A stretch of DNA of 64,000 nucleotides, from NCBI RefSeq assembly GCF_016894385.1, contig NZ_CP069812.1, positions 1,116,001 to 1,180,000 of the forward strand. Reading direction: 5' to 3'. The stretch is from Cupriavidus oxalaticus. Lineage in GTDB: Bacteria; Pseudomonadota; Gammaproteobacteria; Burkholderiales; Burkholderiaceae. Both the position numbers and the translations under genes were made by a program. Under the pieces are notes generated by a model, which did not search any database, was not told where the DNA came from, and was given only the letters and a program-made list of their open reading frames with translations. Each line of letters begins with the position of its first letter. Positions within the stretch are counted from its first letter, which is position 1. Shown here one piece after another: positions 11,726 to 22,821 of this stretch.

Positions 11726-11755
11726 CGGCCGCCAGCCACGCTGGCGGCCGTTTTT
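11726..11755 (+). terminator. rho-independent terminator after gntK
   Basis: A perfect 10-bp stem CGGCCGCCAG / CTGGCGGCCG with a 5-base loop is followed by five T. It closes the edd-gntK unit 35 bp after the gntK stop. Confidence 0.9.
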
Positions 11756-12002
11756 GCGTGCGCTGGCAGACATCTTGCTAGCTCACTTTCCGTGCCGGCC
11801 GCGATCCGCCAGCTTGCGGCTTTCGCCGGTACAGGTATGCTGAAAGGGCCAGTGACTCGACAGCATCGCCGCGCCAATGCCATCGGAGACCATCCCGAAC
11901 AACGCGCGGCGGGCTTGTGGCAGGACAGCCAGGTCAAACCAGGGCGGCCGGATGCGGGGCAGTGGCAGCACCCGACGCCCACTACATGGAGGAACGGCCA
12001 TC
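11756..12002. other. leader region of the Anbu cluster
   Basis: About 250 bp without a credible gene between the gntK terminator and the ATP-grasp gene. A TATGCT hexamer at about 11837 could be a -10 element but no convincing -35 is seen. A good ribosome binding site, GGAGG, lies at the 3' end about 12 bases before the ATG at 12003. Confidence 0.4.
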
Positions 12003-13478
12003 ATGGCGGGGCGGTTTTTCGACGAGATGCTGGACTGGCGCGCCGACGGGGCGCCCACGGTCATCCAGGCAGGGCAGGCATTGCCCGACGGGGCGGTACG
12101 CCCGCATTACCGGCATTTCGCTGACTGGCTGGCGCGGCAGTCCGGCAGCACCATGGACAACAAGCGAGCCGAGGCGGACCTGATCTTCCGGCGCGTGGGC
12201 ATTACCTTTGCCGTCTATGGCGACAAGGACGAGGCCAACAGCGGCACCGAGCGCACCATCCCCTTCGACGTGATCCCGCGCATTTTCCCGGCCAGCGAAT
12301 GGGCGCTGCTGGAAAAAGGCCTGCGCCAGCGCGTGGCCGCGCTGAACCGGTTCATCCACGACATCTACCACGGCCAGGACATCATCCGCGCCGGCGTGAT
12401 CCCGCCCGACCAGATCTACAACAACGCCCAGTACCGGCCGGAGATGCTTGGCGTCAACGTACCGCACGACATCTATGCGCACGTCGCCGGCATCGACGTG
12501 GTGCGTGCCGGCGAGGGCGAGTTCTACGTGCTGGAAGACAACCTGCGCGTGCCCTCCGGCGTGTCGTACATGCTCGAGAACCGCAAGATGATGATGCGGC
12601 TGTTCCCGGACCTGTTCGCGCGCAACCGCGTTGCGCCGGTGGCGCACTATCCGGACCTGCTGCTCGACATGCTGCGCGGCGTGTCGCCGCAGGCGATCGC
12701 CGATCCCACGGTGGTGGTGCTGACCCCGGGCATGTACAACTCGGCGTACTTCGAGCACGCCTTCCTGGCGCAGCAGATGGGCGTTGAACTGGTCGAAGGC
12801 AGCGATCTGTTCGTCGAGGACGACCACCTGTTCATGCGTACCACGCAGGGGCCGCAGCGCATCGACGTGATCTACCGGCGCGTCGACGACGACTTCCTCG
12901 ACCCGCTGGTGTTCCGGCACGATTCCGCGCTGGGCGCGGCCGGGCTGCTGTCGGTCTACCGTGCCGGCAACGTGACCATCTGCAATGCGATCGGCACCGG
13001 CGTGGCGGACGACAAGTCGATCTATCCGTACGTGCCCGACATGATCCGCTTCTACCTCGGCGAGGAGGTCATCCTCAATAATGTACCCACGTACATGTGC
13101 CGGCGTCCCGACGACCTGCAGTACGTGCTCGAGCATATGGACGAACTGGTGGTCAAGGAAACCCACGGCGCGGGCGGCTACGGCATGCTGGTGGGACCGG
13201 CCGCGACGCGCGCCGAGATCGATGCCTTCCGCGAGGTGGTCAAGTCCAGGCCCGAGCAGTACATCGCGCAGCCGACGCTGGCGCTGTCGACCTGCCCGAC
13301 CTATGTGGAGTCGGGCATCGCCCCGCGCCATATCGACCTGCGCCCGTTCGTGCTGTCGGGCAAGGAGGTGCGCATGGTGCCCGGCGGGCTGACGCGCGTG
13401 GCGCTGCGCGAGGGCTCGCTGGTGGTCAATTCCTCGCAAGGAGGCGGCACCAAGGACACCTGGGTGCTGGAACGATGA
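12003..13478 (+). CDS. circularly permuted ATP-grasp protein (COG2308), Anbu cluster
   Basis: 491-residue member of the circularly permuted ATP-grasp type 2 family (COG2308), predicted to form amide or peptide bonds using ATP. The start at 12003 has GGAGGAAC upstream. Visible family blocks: FRRVGITFAVYGD near 58, ERTIPFDVIPRI near 83, VLEDNLRVPSGVSYMLENRKMM near 178-200, DVIYRRVDDDFLDPL near 288, KETHGAGGYGMLVGP near 385 and the end SSQGGGTKDTWVLER. It begins a same-strand series ATP-grasp, alpha-E, transglutaminase-like, Anbu. This known gene neighbourhood has been proposed to make and degrade an unknown peptide or peptide tag. The real substrate is not established. Confidence 0.93.
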   Translation: MAGRFFDEMLDWRADGAPTVIQAGQALPDGAVRPHYRHFADWLARQSGSTMDNKRAEADLIFRRVGITFAVYGDKDEANSGTERTIPFDVIPRIFPASEWALLEKGLRQRVAALNRFIHDIYHGQDIIRAGVIPPDQIYNNAQYRPEMLGVNVPHDIYAHVAGIDVVRAGEGEFYVLEDNLRVPSGVSYMLENRKMMMRLFPDLFARNRVAPVAHYPDLLLDMLRGVSPQAIADPTVVVLTPGMYNSAYFEHAFLAQQMGVELVEGSDLFVEDDHLFMRTTQGPQRIDVIYRRVDDDFLDPLVFRHDSALGAAGLLSVYRAGNVTICNAIGTGVADDKSIYPYVPDMIRFYLGEEVILNNVPTYMCRRPDDLQYVLEHMDELVVKETHGAGGYGMLVGPAATRAEIDAFREVVKSRPEQYIAQPTLALSTCPTYVESGIAPRHIDLRPFVLSGKEVRMVPGGLTRVALREGSLVVNSSQGGGTKDTWVLER

Positions 13479-13545
13479 CGACGACACCCCATCACGCAAT
13501 CAACACCGGCAACAACCCCGCCGCCGCCATGCGAGGAGAGCCCAC

Positions 13546-14499
13546 ATGCTGAGCCGTACCGCCGACCACCTGTTCTGGATGGCCCGCTACACCGAGCGCG
13601 CGGAAAACACCGCGCGCATGCTCGACGTCAACTACCAGACCTCGCTGCTGCCGCAATCGGCCGAGGTGGCCGAGCAGGGCTGGTGGGCCATGCTGGATAT
13701 CTCCGAGCTGACGCAGGCCTTCGACCACAAGTACGGCTTGCTGTCGCGCGACGACGTGATCGATTTCATGGTGCGCGACATGACCAATGTGTCGTCGATC
13801 ATGAGTTGCCTGCGCGCGGCCCGCGAGAACGCGCGCGCGGTGCGCGGCTCGCTGACCACCGAAGTCTGGGAAACCGTCAACACCACCTGGCTCGACGTGC
13901 AGCGCATGATCGCCGACGGCGTGCTCAGGGAAGACCCGTCGCGATTTTTTGAATGGGTCAAGTTCCGCTCGCACCTGGCGCGCGGCGTGCAGTTCGGCAC
14001 CATGCTCAAGGACGATGCCTTCCACTTCATGCGGCTGGGCACCTTCCTGGAGCGCGCCGACAATACCGCGCGAATCCTCGACGTCAAGTTCCAGGCCTCG
14101 GGCAGCGACGACAGCAATCCCAACCGCGAGCAGAACGATTTCTACCACTGGGCCGCGGTGCTGCGCTCGGTGTCCGGCTTCGAGGTCTACCGCAAGGTCT
14201 ATCGCGCGGTGGTCACGCCGCAGCGCGTGGCCGAACTGCTGGTGCTGCGCCCCGACATGCCGCGCTCGCTGGTGTCGAGCATGGACGAGGTGGTGACGAT
14301 CCTGGCCATGGTGCGCAACCAGCAGTCGGCGGAGACCGAGCGGCAGGCTGGTAAACTCCACGCCGACCTGAAGTACGCGCGCATCGACGATATCTTTGCC
14401 GTCGGCCTGCACGCGTACCTGACCAGCTTTCTGGAGCGCATCGGCGATCTCGGCAACGGCATCAGCCGGGACTTCCTGGTGCCGCTGCAGGCGGCCTGA
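13546..14499 (+). CDS. alpha-E domain protein (COG2307), Anbu cluster
   Basis: 317-residue all-alpha protein of the alpha-E family (COG2307), named for its helical content and conserved glutamates. It begins MLSRTADHLFWMARYTERAENTARML, the diagnostic N-terminus, and repeats the same kind of motif near residue 170 (LGTFLERADNTARILDVKF). It starts at the ATG at 13546 behind GAGGAGAGCC. It sits between the ATP-grasp and transglutaminase-like genes; in many bacteria the ATP-grasp and alpha-E domains are fused, so the two products probably act as one complex. No enzymatic function is known for the domain, and it may serve as a partner or tRNA/peptide-binding module. That last point is inference only. 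Confidence 0.93.
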   Translation: MLSRTADHLFWMARYTERAENTARMLDVNYQTSLLPQSAEVAEQGWWAMLDISELTQAFDHKYGLLSRDDVIDFMVRDMTNVSSIMSCLRAARENARAVRGSLTTEVWETVNTTWLDVQRMIADGVLREDPSRFFEWVKFRSHLARGVQFGTMLKDDAFHFMRLGTFLERADNTARILDVKFQASGSDDSNPNREQNDFYHWAAVLRSVSGFEVYRKVYRAVVTPQRVAELLVLRPDMPRSLVSSMDEVVTILAMVRNQQSAETERQAGKLHADLKYARIDDIFAVGLHAYLTSFLERIGDLGNGISRDFLVPLQAA

Positions 14500-14552
14500 C
14501 ATGGGCACGCCGGCGGCCATGTGCTGTGGCCGCCGCGTCGTGCCCTGATACC

Positions 14553-15398
14553 GTGAAATACAAGATCCATCACCATACCGTCTACCGCTATGCCGAGCCC
14601 GTGCGCCGCAGCGTGCACGAGCTGCGGCTCGAGCCGCGCTCGGGCCCGCTGCAGACCGTGCACAGCTGGCGGCTGAGCACGCCGGGCAACCCGTCGGCGG
14701 CGCGCGATGGCTTCGGCAACATCGTGCACAACTTCACCGTGGCGGGCCCGGCGGACACCATCGCCATCGAAGCCAGCGGCGAAGTGGAAGTGCTGCCGCC
14801 ACACGGCGACCTTGACCGCGATGGGCACCATGCTTTCTGCGATGCGCCGCCGCCAGGCGAATCGCGGGTGTCGCCGCTGTACTTCCTTGGCAGCACGCCG
14901 CTGACCACGGCGCCGCCCGAGATGCAGGCCTTTGCCGCGCCGTTCCTGGCCTCGGGCCACGAGATCCCCGCGCTGCTGGCGCTGGCGCAGGCCATCGGCG
15001 AGCGCGTACGCTACAAGCCCAACACCACCGACGTCGGCACCTCCGCCGCCGAGGCCTTCAGCCTGGGTAGTGGCGTTTGCCAGGACCAGGCGCAAGTGAT
15101 GGTGGCCGCGTGCCGGGCCCTGGGTATCCCTGCGCGCTATGTGAGTGGATACTTCTATGATGCGGTGGCCACCGATCTGGCCAGCCATGCATGGGCAGAC
15201 GTCTGCCTGGATCCCGAGCGCGAGATCTGGTGCAGCCTCGATATCACCCACGGCTGCGTGACCGACGAGCGCCACGTGCGCCTTGCGGTGGGGCGTGATT
15301 ACCAATCCGCTGCACCGGTCCGGGGCATCCTGAAGGGGGGCGCCGGCGAGACGCTTGAAGTCAATGTCAGCATCACGCCACTTCCGGACCAGGGCTGA
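14553..15398 (+). CDS. transglutaminase-like cysteine protease (COG1305), Anbu cluster
   Basis: 281-residue protein of the transglutaminase-like superfamily, with an N-terminal beta-rich domain followed by a cysteine-protease fold. The GTG at 14553 is preferred because family members start with a Lys-Tyr-x-Ile-x-His beta strand; an in-frame GTG at 14526 would add nine residues. The catalytic triad is visible: Cys in GSGVCQDQA near residue 176, His in ASHAWADV near 211, and Asp in CSLDITHG near 228. It follows the alpha-E gene by about 50 bp and precedes Anbu. In the cluster it is expected to cut or transfer an amide bond; the substrate is unknown. Confidence 0.9.
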   Translation: MKYKIHHHTVYRYAEPVRRSVHELRLEPRSGPLQTVHSWRLSTPGNPSAARDGFGNIVHNFTVAGPADTIAIEASGEVEVLPPHGDLDRDGHHAFCDAPPPGESRVSPLYFLGSTPLTTAPPEMQAFAAPFLASGHEIPALLALAQAIGERVRYKPNTTDVGTSAAEAFSLGSGVCQDQAQVMVAACRALGIPARYVSGYFYDAVATDLASHAWADVCLDPEREIWCSLDITHGCVTDERHVRLAVGRDYQSAAPVRGILKGGAGETLEVNVSITPLPDQG

Positions 15399-15541
15399 GA
15401 CACTGGCTCGCGCGGAGATGCGAGTTAGGTGCGGCACTCCATATCGGCACATCAAGGCGGCAGCGGCGCTAGAATCCCGGTTACTGCAGGCCTCCGGCCC
15501 GGCCACTCCCGGCCGCCCGGCAAGAACACCACAACAAGACC

Positions 15542-16363
15542 ATGACGTATTGTGTAGCCATGCGGCTCGACGCCGGCCTGGTATTCCTGTCCGACTCCCG
15601 CACCAACGCCGGCGTGGACGCCATCTCGACGGCACGCAAGATGACGGTGTTCGAAGAACCCGGCGACCGCGTCATGGTGCTGATGACCGCGGGCAATCTC
15701 GCCATCAGCCAGTCGGTGCGGCAGATCCTGGCCGAGAACCATGACGACAAGCGCTCGCTGTGGAATGCGCGCGACATGTTCGAGGCCGCCTCCATCGTCG
15801 GCGACGCGGTGCGCCAGGTGCACAAGCGCGACGCGCACGCGCTGCGCGATGCCGGCATCGAATTCAATGTCAGCCTGATCTTCGGCGGCCAGGTCCGGGG
15901 CGAGCGGGTGCGGCTGTTCAACATCTATGCTGCCGGCAACTTCGTCGAAGCCACCCCGGAAAACTGTTATTTCCAGATCGGCGAGGCCAAGTACGGCAAG
16001 CCCATCATCGACCGCGTCGTGCATCCTTCGTTGCCGCTGGCCGAGGGGGCAAAATGCGCGCTGATCTCGATGGATTCGACGCTGAAGTCGAATATTTCGG
16101 TGGGTTTGCCGCTGGACCTGCTGGTCTACGAGGCGGATTCGCTGCGCGTGACACGTTTCGTCAACATCGATGAACGCAACGCCTATTTCCGCATGATCCG
16201 CGATACCTGGGGCCACCGGCTGCGGCAGGTGTTCGGCGAAATCCACAATCCCGAATGGGATCCGGCCCAGCAGGCCGATTTCCCGCTCGCACGCAGTGGC
16301 GAGGGCGACTGCTGGGGGCAGCCCGTGCGCGCCAGGCGCAATCCCTCCCGCACCCAGGAATGA
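15542..16363 (+). CDS. Anbu proteasome-type protease (COG3484)
   Basis: 273-residue N-terminal-nucleophile hydrolase of the Anbu family ('ancestral beta subunit'), related to HslV and 20S proteasome beta subunits. After removal of Met the protein begins Thr-Tyr-Cys-Val, placing the nucleophile at Thr1. Asp17 lies in FLSDSRT, and Lys32 by simple counting corresponds to the conserved Lys33. Further family blocks are VMVLMTAGNLAISQSVR and FNVSLIFGGQV. Solved homologues form open helical or lock-washer oligomers, and none has a proven natural substrate. There is no ATPase partner such as HslU beside it. The C-terminus is about 20-25 residues longer than I expect for the family. Its stop overlaps a possible start of the next gene. 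Confidence 0.94.
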   Translation: MTYCVAMRLDAGLVFLSDSRTNAGVDAISTARKMTVFEEPGDRVMVLMTAGNLAISQSVRQILAENHDDKRSLWNARDMFEAASIVGDAVRQVHKRDAHALRDAGIEFNVSLIFGGQVRGERVRLFNIYAAGNFVEATPENCYFQIGEAKYGKPIIDRVVHPSLPLAEGAKCALISMDSTLKSNISVGLPLDLLVYEADSLRVTRFVNIDERNAYFRMIRDTWGHRLRQVFGEIHNPEWDPAQQADFPLARSGEGDCWGQPVRARRNPSRTQE

Positions 16364-16377
16364 GGGGCGGGGCGGCG

Positions 16378-17181
16378 ATGCGCGAGATCATCCATTTTTC
16401 GCATGCCAACGGCTTTCCGGTCACGACGTACCGCAAGCTGTTCGGCGAACTGGACGGCGAATTCGAATTCCGCGCCGTGGACCGTTACGGCCACCGGCCC
16501 CAGTTTCCGGTCACGCGCGGGTGGCCACACCTGGTGGAAGAACTGCTCGAGGAAGTGGGGCGCCAGTACCGCGAGCCGGTCTGGCTGGTGGGCCATTCGC
16601 TGGGCGGCTTCCTGTCGATGATGGCGGCGCTGCGCCGGCCCGAATGGGTGCGCGGCGTGGTGATGCTGGATTCGCCGATCATTGACGGCTGGCGCGCCTC
16701 GCTGCTGAAGACGGCGCAGGTGCTCGGCATCGACGAAAAGCCCGGTCCGGCGGCGGTGACGAAGAACCGGCGCACGCACTGGCCCGATGCCGAGGCCGTG
16801 TGGCAGCACTTCCGCGGCAAGCCGAATTTTGCCGTGTGGGACCAGGAGGTGCTGCGCGACTATGCGCTCCACGGCACCGAGCCGACCGGCAAGGACAACG
16901 AGCGGCGCCTGCGCTTCGACCGCGAGGTCGAGTACTGGATCTACCGCACGCTGCCGACCAGCCTGGGACGCAAGCTCAGGCGGGGCGCGCCGGTGCCGGT
17001 CGGCTTCGTCGCCGGCACGCGCTCGCGCGAGGTGCGCCAATGCGGCCTCGCGGCGACCCGCAAGCTGGTGGGCGAAAACCTGCGCTTTATCGAGGGCGGC
17101 CATTTGTACCCGATGGAGCGGCCGCAGGAAACGGCGCAACTGGTGCGCGACCTGATCGGAGCGATGCGCGGCGGGCGCTGA
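16378..17181 (+). CDS. alpha/beta-hydrolase fold protein next to Anbu
   Basis: 267-residue alpha/beta hydrolase of unknown substrate. It begins MREIIHFSHANGFPVTTYRKLF, and the nucleophile elbow GHSLGGF places Ser near residue 74; the acid is probably in LDSPIID or a later strand, and the His is in EGGHLYPMERP near the C-terminus. The ATG at 16378 has a GGGGCGG leader. An in-frame ATG at 16360 overlaps the Anbu stop (ATGA) and is an alternative that would couple translation. Its position as the last gene of the Anbu series suggests an operon, but this hydrolase is not a universal member of that neighbourhood. Confidence 0.85.
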   Translation: MREIIHFSHANGFPVTTYRKLFGELDGEFEFRAVDRYGHRPQFPVTRGWPHLVEELLEEVGRQYREPVWLVGHSLGGFLSMMAALRRPEWVRGVVMLDSPIIDGWRASLLKTAQVLGIDEKPGPAAVTKNRRTHWPDAEAVWQHFRGKPNFAVWDQEVLRDYALHGTEPTGKDNERRLRFDREVEYWIYRTLPTSLGRKLRRGAPVPVGFVAGTRSREVRQCGLAATRKLVGENLRFIEGGHLYPMERPQETAQLVRDLIGAMRGGR

Positions 17182-17332
17182 ACAGGCGCTGAACAGGCGC
17201 TGAGCGGGCATGCGGCGCATGCGCCGCAGCGCTGCCGCCGGACGCTGGAATGCCCCGGCAAGCCACGCGCGCACCGGCGCTGGCGGGCGGCGTTGTCACA
17301 ATTTCCGGGTCGGCGGAGATCGGGCTCTCATG

Positions 17333-19017
<1,685 letters not shown>

Positions 19018-19044
19018 AGCCAGGCGGCAAGAGAGGAGTCTGTC

Positions 19045-19914
19045 ATGAAACTCTGTGGATTCGAGGCCGGCCTCGACAAGCCGTTCTTCCTGATCGCCGG
19101 TCCGTGCGTGATCGAGTCCGAGCAGATGGCGCTGGATACCGCCGGCGAGCTCAAGGCCATCACCGCTGAACTGGGCATTCCGTTCATCTACAAGTCGTCG
19201 TTCGACAAGGCCAACCGTTCTTCCGGCAAGTCGTTCCGCGGCCTGGGGCTGGAGAAGGGCCTGGAGATCCTGGCGACCGTCAAGCGCGAGGTCGGCGTGC
19301 CGGTGCTGACCGACATCCACGAGATCGACGAGATCAAGCCCGTCGCCGCCGTGGTGGACGTGCTGCAGACCCCGGCGTTCCTGTGCCGCCAGACCGATTT
19401 CATCCGTGCCTGCGCCCAGAGCGGCAAGCCGGTGAACATCAAGAAGGGCCAGTTCCTGGCGCCGCACGACATGAAGAACGTGATCGACAAGGCCCGCGAT
19501 GCCGCGCGCGACGCCGGCCTGCCCGACGACGTCTTCATGGCCTGCGAACGCGGTGTCTCGTTCGGCTACAACAATCTCGTGTCCGACATGCGCTCGCTGG
19601 CGATCATGCGCGAGACCGGCGCCCCGGTGGTGTTCGACGCCACCCACTCGGTGCAGCTGCCCGGCGGGCAGGGCACCAGCTCGGGCGGCCAGCGCGAGTT
19701 CGTGCCGGTGCTGTCGCGCGCGGCGGTCGCCACCGGCGTGGCCGGCCTGTTCATGGAGACGCATCCGGACCCGAGCAAGGCCATGTCCGACGGCCCCAAC
19801 GCGGTGCCGCTGTCGCGCATGAAGGAACTGCTGTCGGTCCTCAAGGACCTCGACACGCTGGTCAAGCGCGCCGGCTTCCTGGAAGACAACTTCGGCTGGC
19901 CGGCCTGCGCCTGA
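19045..19914 (+). CDS. kdsA: 3-deoxy-D-manno-octulosonate 8-phosphate synthase
   Basis: Condenses phosphoenolpyruvate and arabinose 5-phosphate for the Kdo core of lipopolysaccharide. 289 residues, ATG at 19045 with AGAGGAG upstream. The typical blocks are AGPCVIES near the N-terminus, [40 protein letters not shown] and [11 protein letters not shown]. The N-x-Cys metal-site region reads AGPCVIE, and the DAPS metal-binding Cys is seen in the same family position, so metal dependence cannot be settled by eye. It follows pyrG and is followed by a large hairpin. Confidence 0.97.
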   Translation: MKLCGFEAGLDKPFFLIAGPCVIESEQMALDTAGELKAITAELGIPFIYKSSFDKANRSSGKSFRGLGLEKGLEILATVKREVGVPVLTDIHEIDEIKPVAAVVDVLQTPAFLCRQTDFIRACAQSGKPVNIKKGQFLAPHDMKNVIDKARDAARDAGLPDDVFMACERGVSFGYNNLVSDMRSLAIMRETGAPVVFDATHSVQLPGGQGTSSGGQREFVPVLSRAAVATGVAGLFMETHPDPSKAMSDGPNAVPLSRMKELLSVLKDLDTLVKRAGFLEDNFGWPACA

Positions 19915-19923
19915 GCCTGGCCA

Positions 19924-19958
19924 GGTTTGTCGCCGCTGCATGCCAGCGGTGACAAACC
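19924..19958 (+). terminator. 15-bp hairpin after kdsA
   Basis: A near-perfect stem (GGTTTGTCGCCGCTG with CAGCGGTGACAAACC, one G-T pair) and a 5-base loop sit 10 bp after the kdsA stop and 38 bp before the next start. No T run follows, so it may be a rho-dependent pause site, an mRNA stabiliser or a processing site rather than a standard terminator. Confidence 0.5.
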
Positions 19959-19995
19959 ATATCGAAAGACAATACAAAAAATCGGGAGATTCTCC

Positions 19996-20289
19996 ATGGC
20001 CGCGGGCTATATCATCGCCTACGTCGACGTGACCGACCCCCAGCAGTACGAGGAATACAAAGTGCTGTCGAGCCAGGCCATGCAGATCCATGGCGCCGAG
20101 GTGCTGGTGCGCGGCGGCAAGACCGAGCCGCTGGAGGGCGAGTGGGCGCCGACCCGTGTCGTGGTGCTGAAATTCCCCAGCTATGAAGCCGCCAGGTCGT
20201 TCCACGACGGCGAAGCCTATCGCGCCGCCCGCAAGGCGCGCGAGCATGCGGCAAAGATGAACATGATCGTGGTGGAAGGCGCTGCCTGA
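19996..20289 (+). CDS. DUF1330 family protein
   Basis: 97-residue ferredoxin-like alpha/beta protein of the DUF1330 family. It begins MAAGYIIAYVDVTDPQQYEEY, and the family core continues with GAEVLVRGGKTEPLEGEW, VLKFPSYEAARSF and a final charged helix with the strand MNMIVVEGA. The ATG at 19996 has GGGAGATTCTCC upstream. Function is unknown; members are often dimeric alpha/beta-barrel proteins like monooxygenase accessory proteins. It lies between kdsA and eno on the same strand. Confidence 0.9.
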   Translation: MAAGYIIAYVDVTDPQQYEEYKVLSSQAMQIHGAEVLVRGGKTEPLEGEWAPTRVVVLKFPSYEAARSFHDGEAYRAARKAREHAAKMNMIVVEGAA

Positions 20290-20308
20290 GGGTTGTCGGG
20301 CAGTTTGA

Positions 20309-21667
<1,359 letters not shown>

Positions 21668-21678
21668 CACCTGTGGTT

Positions 21679-21764
21679 GTCGTCCCCGCGAAGGCGGGGA
21701 CCCAGTGTCTTCATCCCCGAAGGGGACGTGAAAGACGCTGGATTCCCGCCTTCGCGGGAATGAC
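21679..21764. repeat. REP-like inverted repeat downstream of eno
   Basis: Two arms of about 33 bp (21679-21711 and 21731-21764) are inverted copies with about 80% identity. Each arm contains its own hairpin (CCCGCGAAGGCGGG and CCCGCCTTCGCGGG), and the centre holds TCCCC-GAA-GGGGA. This looks like the dispersed intergenic REP/BIME-like elements of betaproteobacteria with a TTCCCGCxxxCGCGGGAATGAC core, and it may also act as the eno transcript end. Confidence 0.8.
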
Positions 21765-21897
21765 GTGTGGCGATAGAAAAGGCGGTGGCACGGATAACAT
21801 CCGGCCACCGCTGTTTTTGTATCGAAATCTGCCTGGCAATTGCCTTCCGGGCCGACTTCGCAGATCATTGTGCGGAATTTCTCGTCCGCAACCTTTC

Positions 21898-22239
21898 ATG
21901 CGTTTGATTTCGCTGCTGTTGTTCGTGCTGCTGCTTGCGATCCAGTATCCGCTCTGGCTGGGCAAGGGTGGCTGGCTGCGCGTCTGGGACCTGAACCGCC
22001 AGCTGACCGAGCAAGGATCCCGCAACCAGACGCTCAAGCTGCGCAACGCCAAGCTGGAAGGGGAAGTTGCCGACCTGCAGGACGGCACCGGCGCGATCGA
22101 GGAACGTGCCCGCTATGAGCTGGGCATGGTGAGGGAAGGCGAGGTGTTCGTGCAGTTCGTGGCGCCGGCACCGAAGGTCAGCGCCACGCCGCCGCTGCCG
22201 CCGCCGGCGAATTCCGTCGCCGGGCGCGGCGGGCACTGA
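21898..22239 (+). CDS. ftsB: cell division protein FtsB
   Basis: Bitopic divisome protein that forms the FtsQLB complex. 113 residues from the ATG at 21898. One membrane helix spans about residues 2-22 ([20 protein letters not shown]), followed by a coiled coil rich in Leu, Arg and Asn ([22 protein letters not shown]) and the conserved [18 protein letters not shown] block typical of FtsB. The tail is Pro/Ala rich. Its location next to eno is the usual one in proteobacteria, where it was once called YgbQ. Confidence 0.95.
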   Translation: MRLISLLLFVLLLAIQYPLWLGKGGWLRVWDLNRQLTEQGSRNQTLKLRNAKLEGEVADLQDGTGAIEERARYELGMVREGEVFVQFVAPAPKVSATPPLPPPANSVAGRGGH

Positions 22240-22275
22240 TCAACGTTCTGATTCCTGCCGACGGCACCGTGGCCG

Positions 22276-22707
22276 TCACCACCAGTACGGATAGCCGCCC
22301 CAATAGCCGGGCATTCCCACGCTGACGCCGCCACCCCAGTGGCCGCCACCCCATCCTCCGTAGAACAGGTTCCAGCTCGTGTTGGGATAGGCATACGCCG
22401 CACGCGCATAGGCCTCGGCCTGTTGCTGCCGCGCGATGGCGTCGGCCTGTTCGCGCAGTACCTCCTGGTTCAGGGCATCGAGCTTTTGCCGCGCTTCGGG
22501 CGTCAGCCGGGCCGGTGGCATGGCGTTCGGCGCGAGCCGCGCCGTCGGGGGCGAGCCGTTGGCGTCGCGCGGGATCTCCGCGCAGCCGGCGGCCATTAGC
22601 AGGCCGCCGGCCGCAGCGAATGCAATAGCGCCACGCAGCCGGCCGCGCGTGGCGGCGGCGGTCGTGGCGCTGGATTCGGGTAAGGGGGTAAAGGCTTCGG
22701 CGGACAT
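22276..22707 (-). CDS. small Gly/Trp/Tyr-rich putative lipoprotein
   Basis: 143 residues, start ATG at 22705-22707. A long N-region precedes a hydrophobic stretch and a lipobox LMAAGC near residues 37-42, so lipidation at Cys42 is likely; the unusually long N-region leaves open a later start. The mature part is Pro/Ala rich, then has a helical Gln/Ala/Arg segment (LDALNQEVLREQADAIARQQQ in parts), and ends in a Gly-Trp-Tyr-rich tail (WNLFYGGWGG, PGYWGGYPYWW). No domain is recognised. It is convergent with ftsB. Confidence 0.72.
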   Translation of the reverse strand: MSAEAFTPLPESSATTAAATRGRLRGAIAFAAAGGLLMAAGCAEIPRDANGSPPTARLAPNAMPPARLTPEARQKLDALNQEVLREQADAIARQQQAEAYARAAYAYPNTSWNLFYGGWGGGHWGGGVSVGMPGYWGGYPYWW

Positions 22708-22821
22708 GGCGGTTCTCAGGCTCGCGGGTACAGCGATCGTACAGCCGTTGGACAGGGCGGCGCGCCGGATGTTTCCGTTACGCCGCTCTGTCCGTGCCGT
22801 GCCCGGAGCCTGGATAGCGCC

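Noticed and set aside
17175..17240. GCGCTGAACAG direct repeats and GGCGCATGCGCC palindrome before pyrG
   Set aside because: Short, GC-rich and in line with chance at this base composition; no functional position relative to the -10 element.
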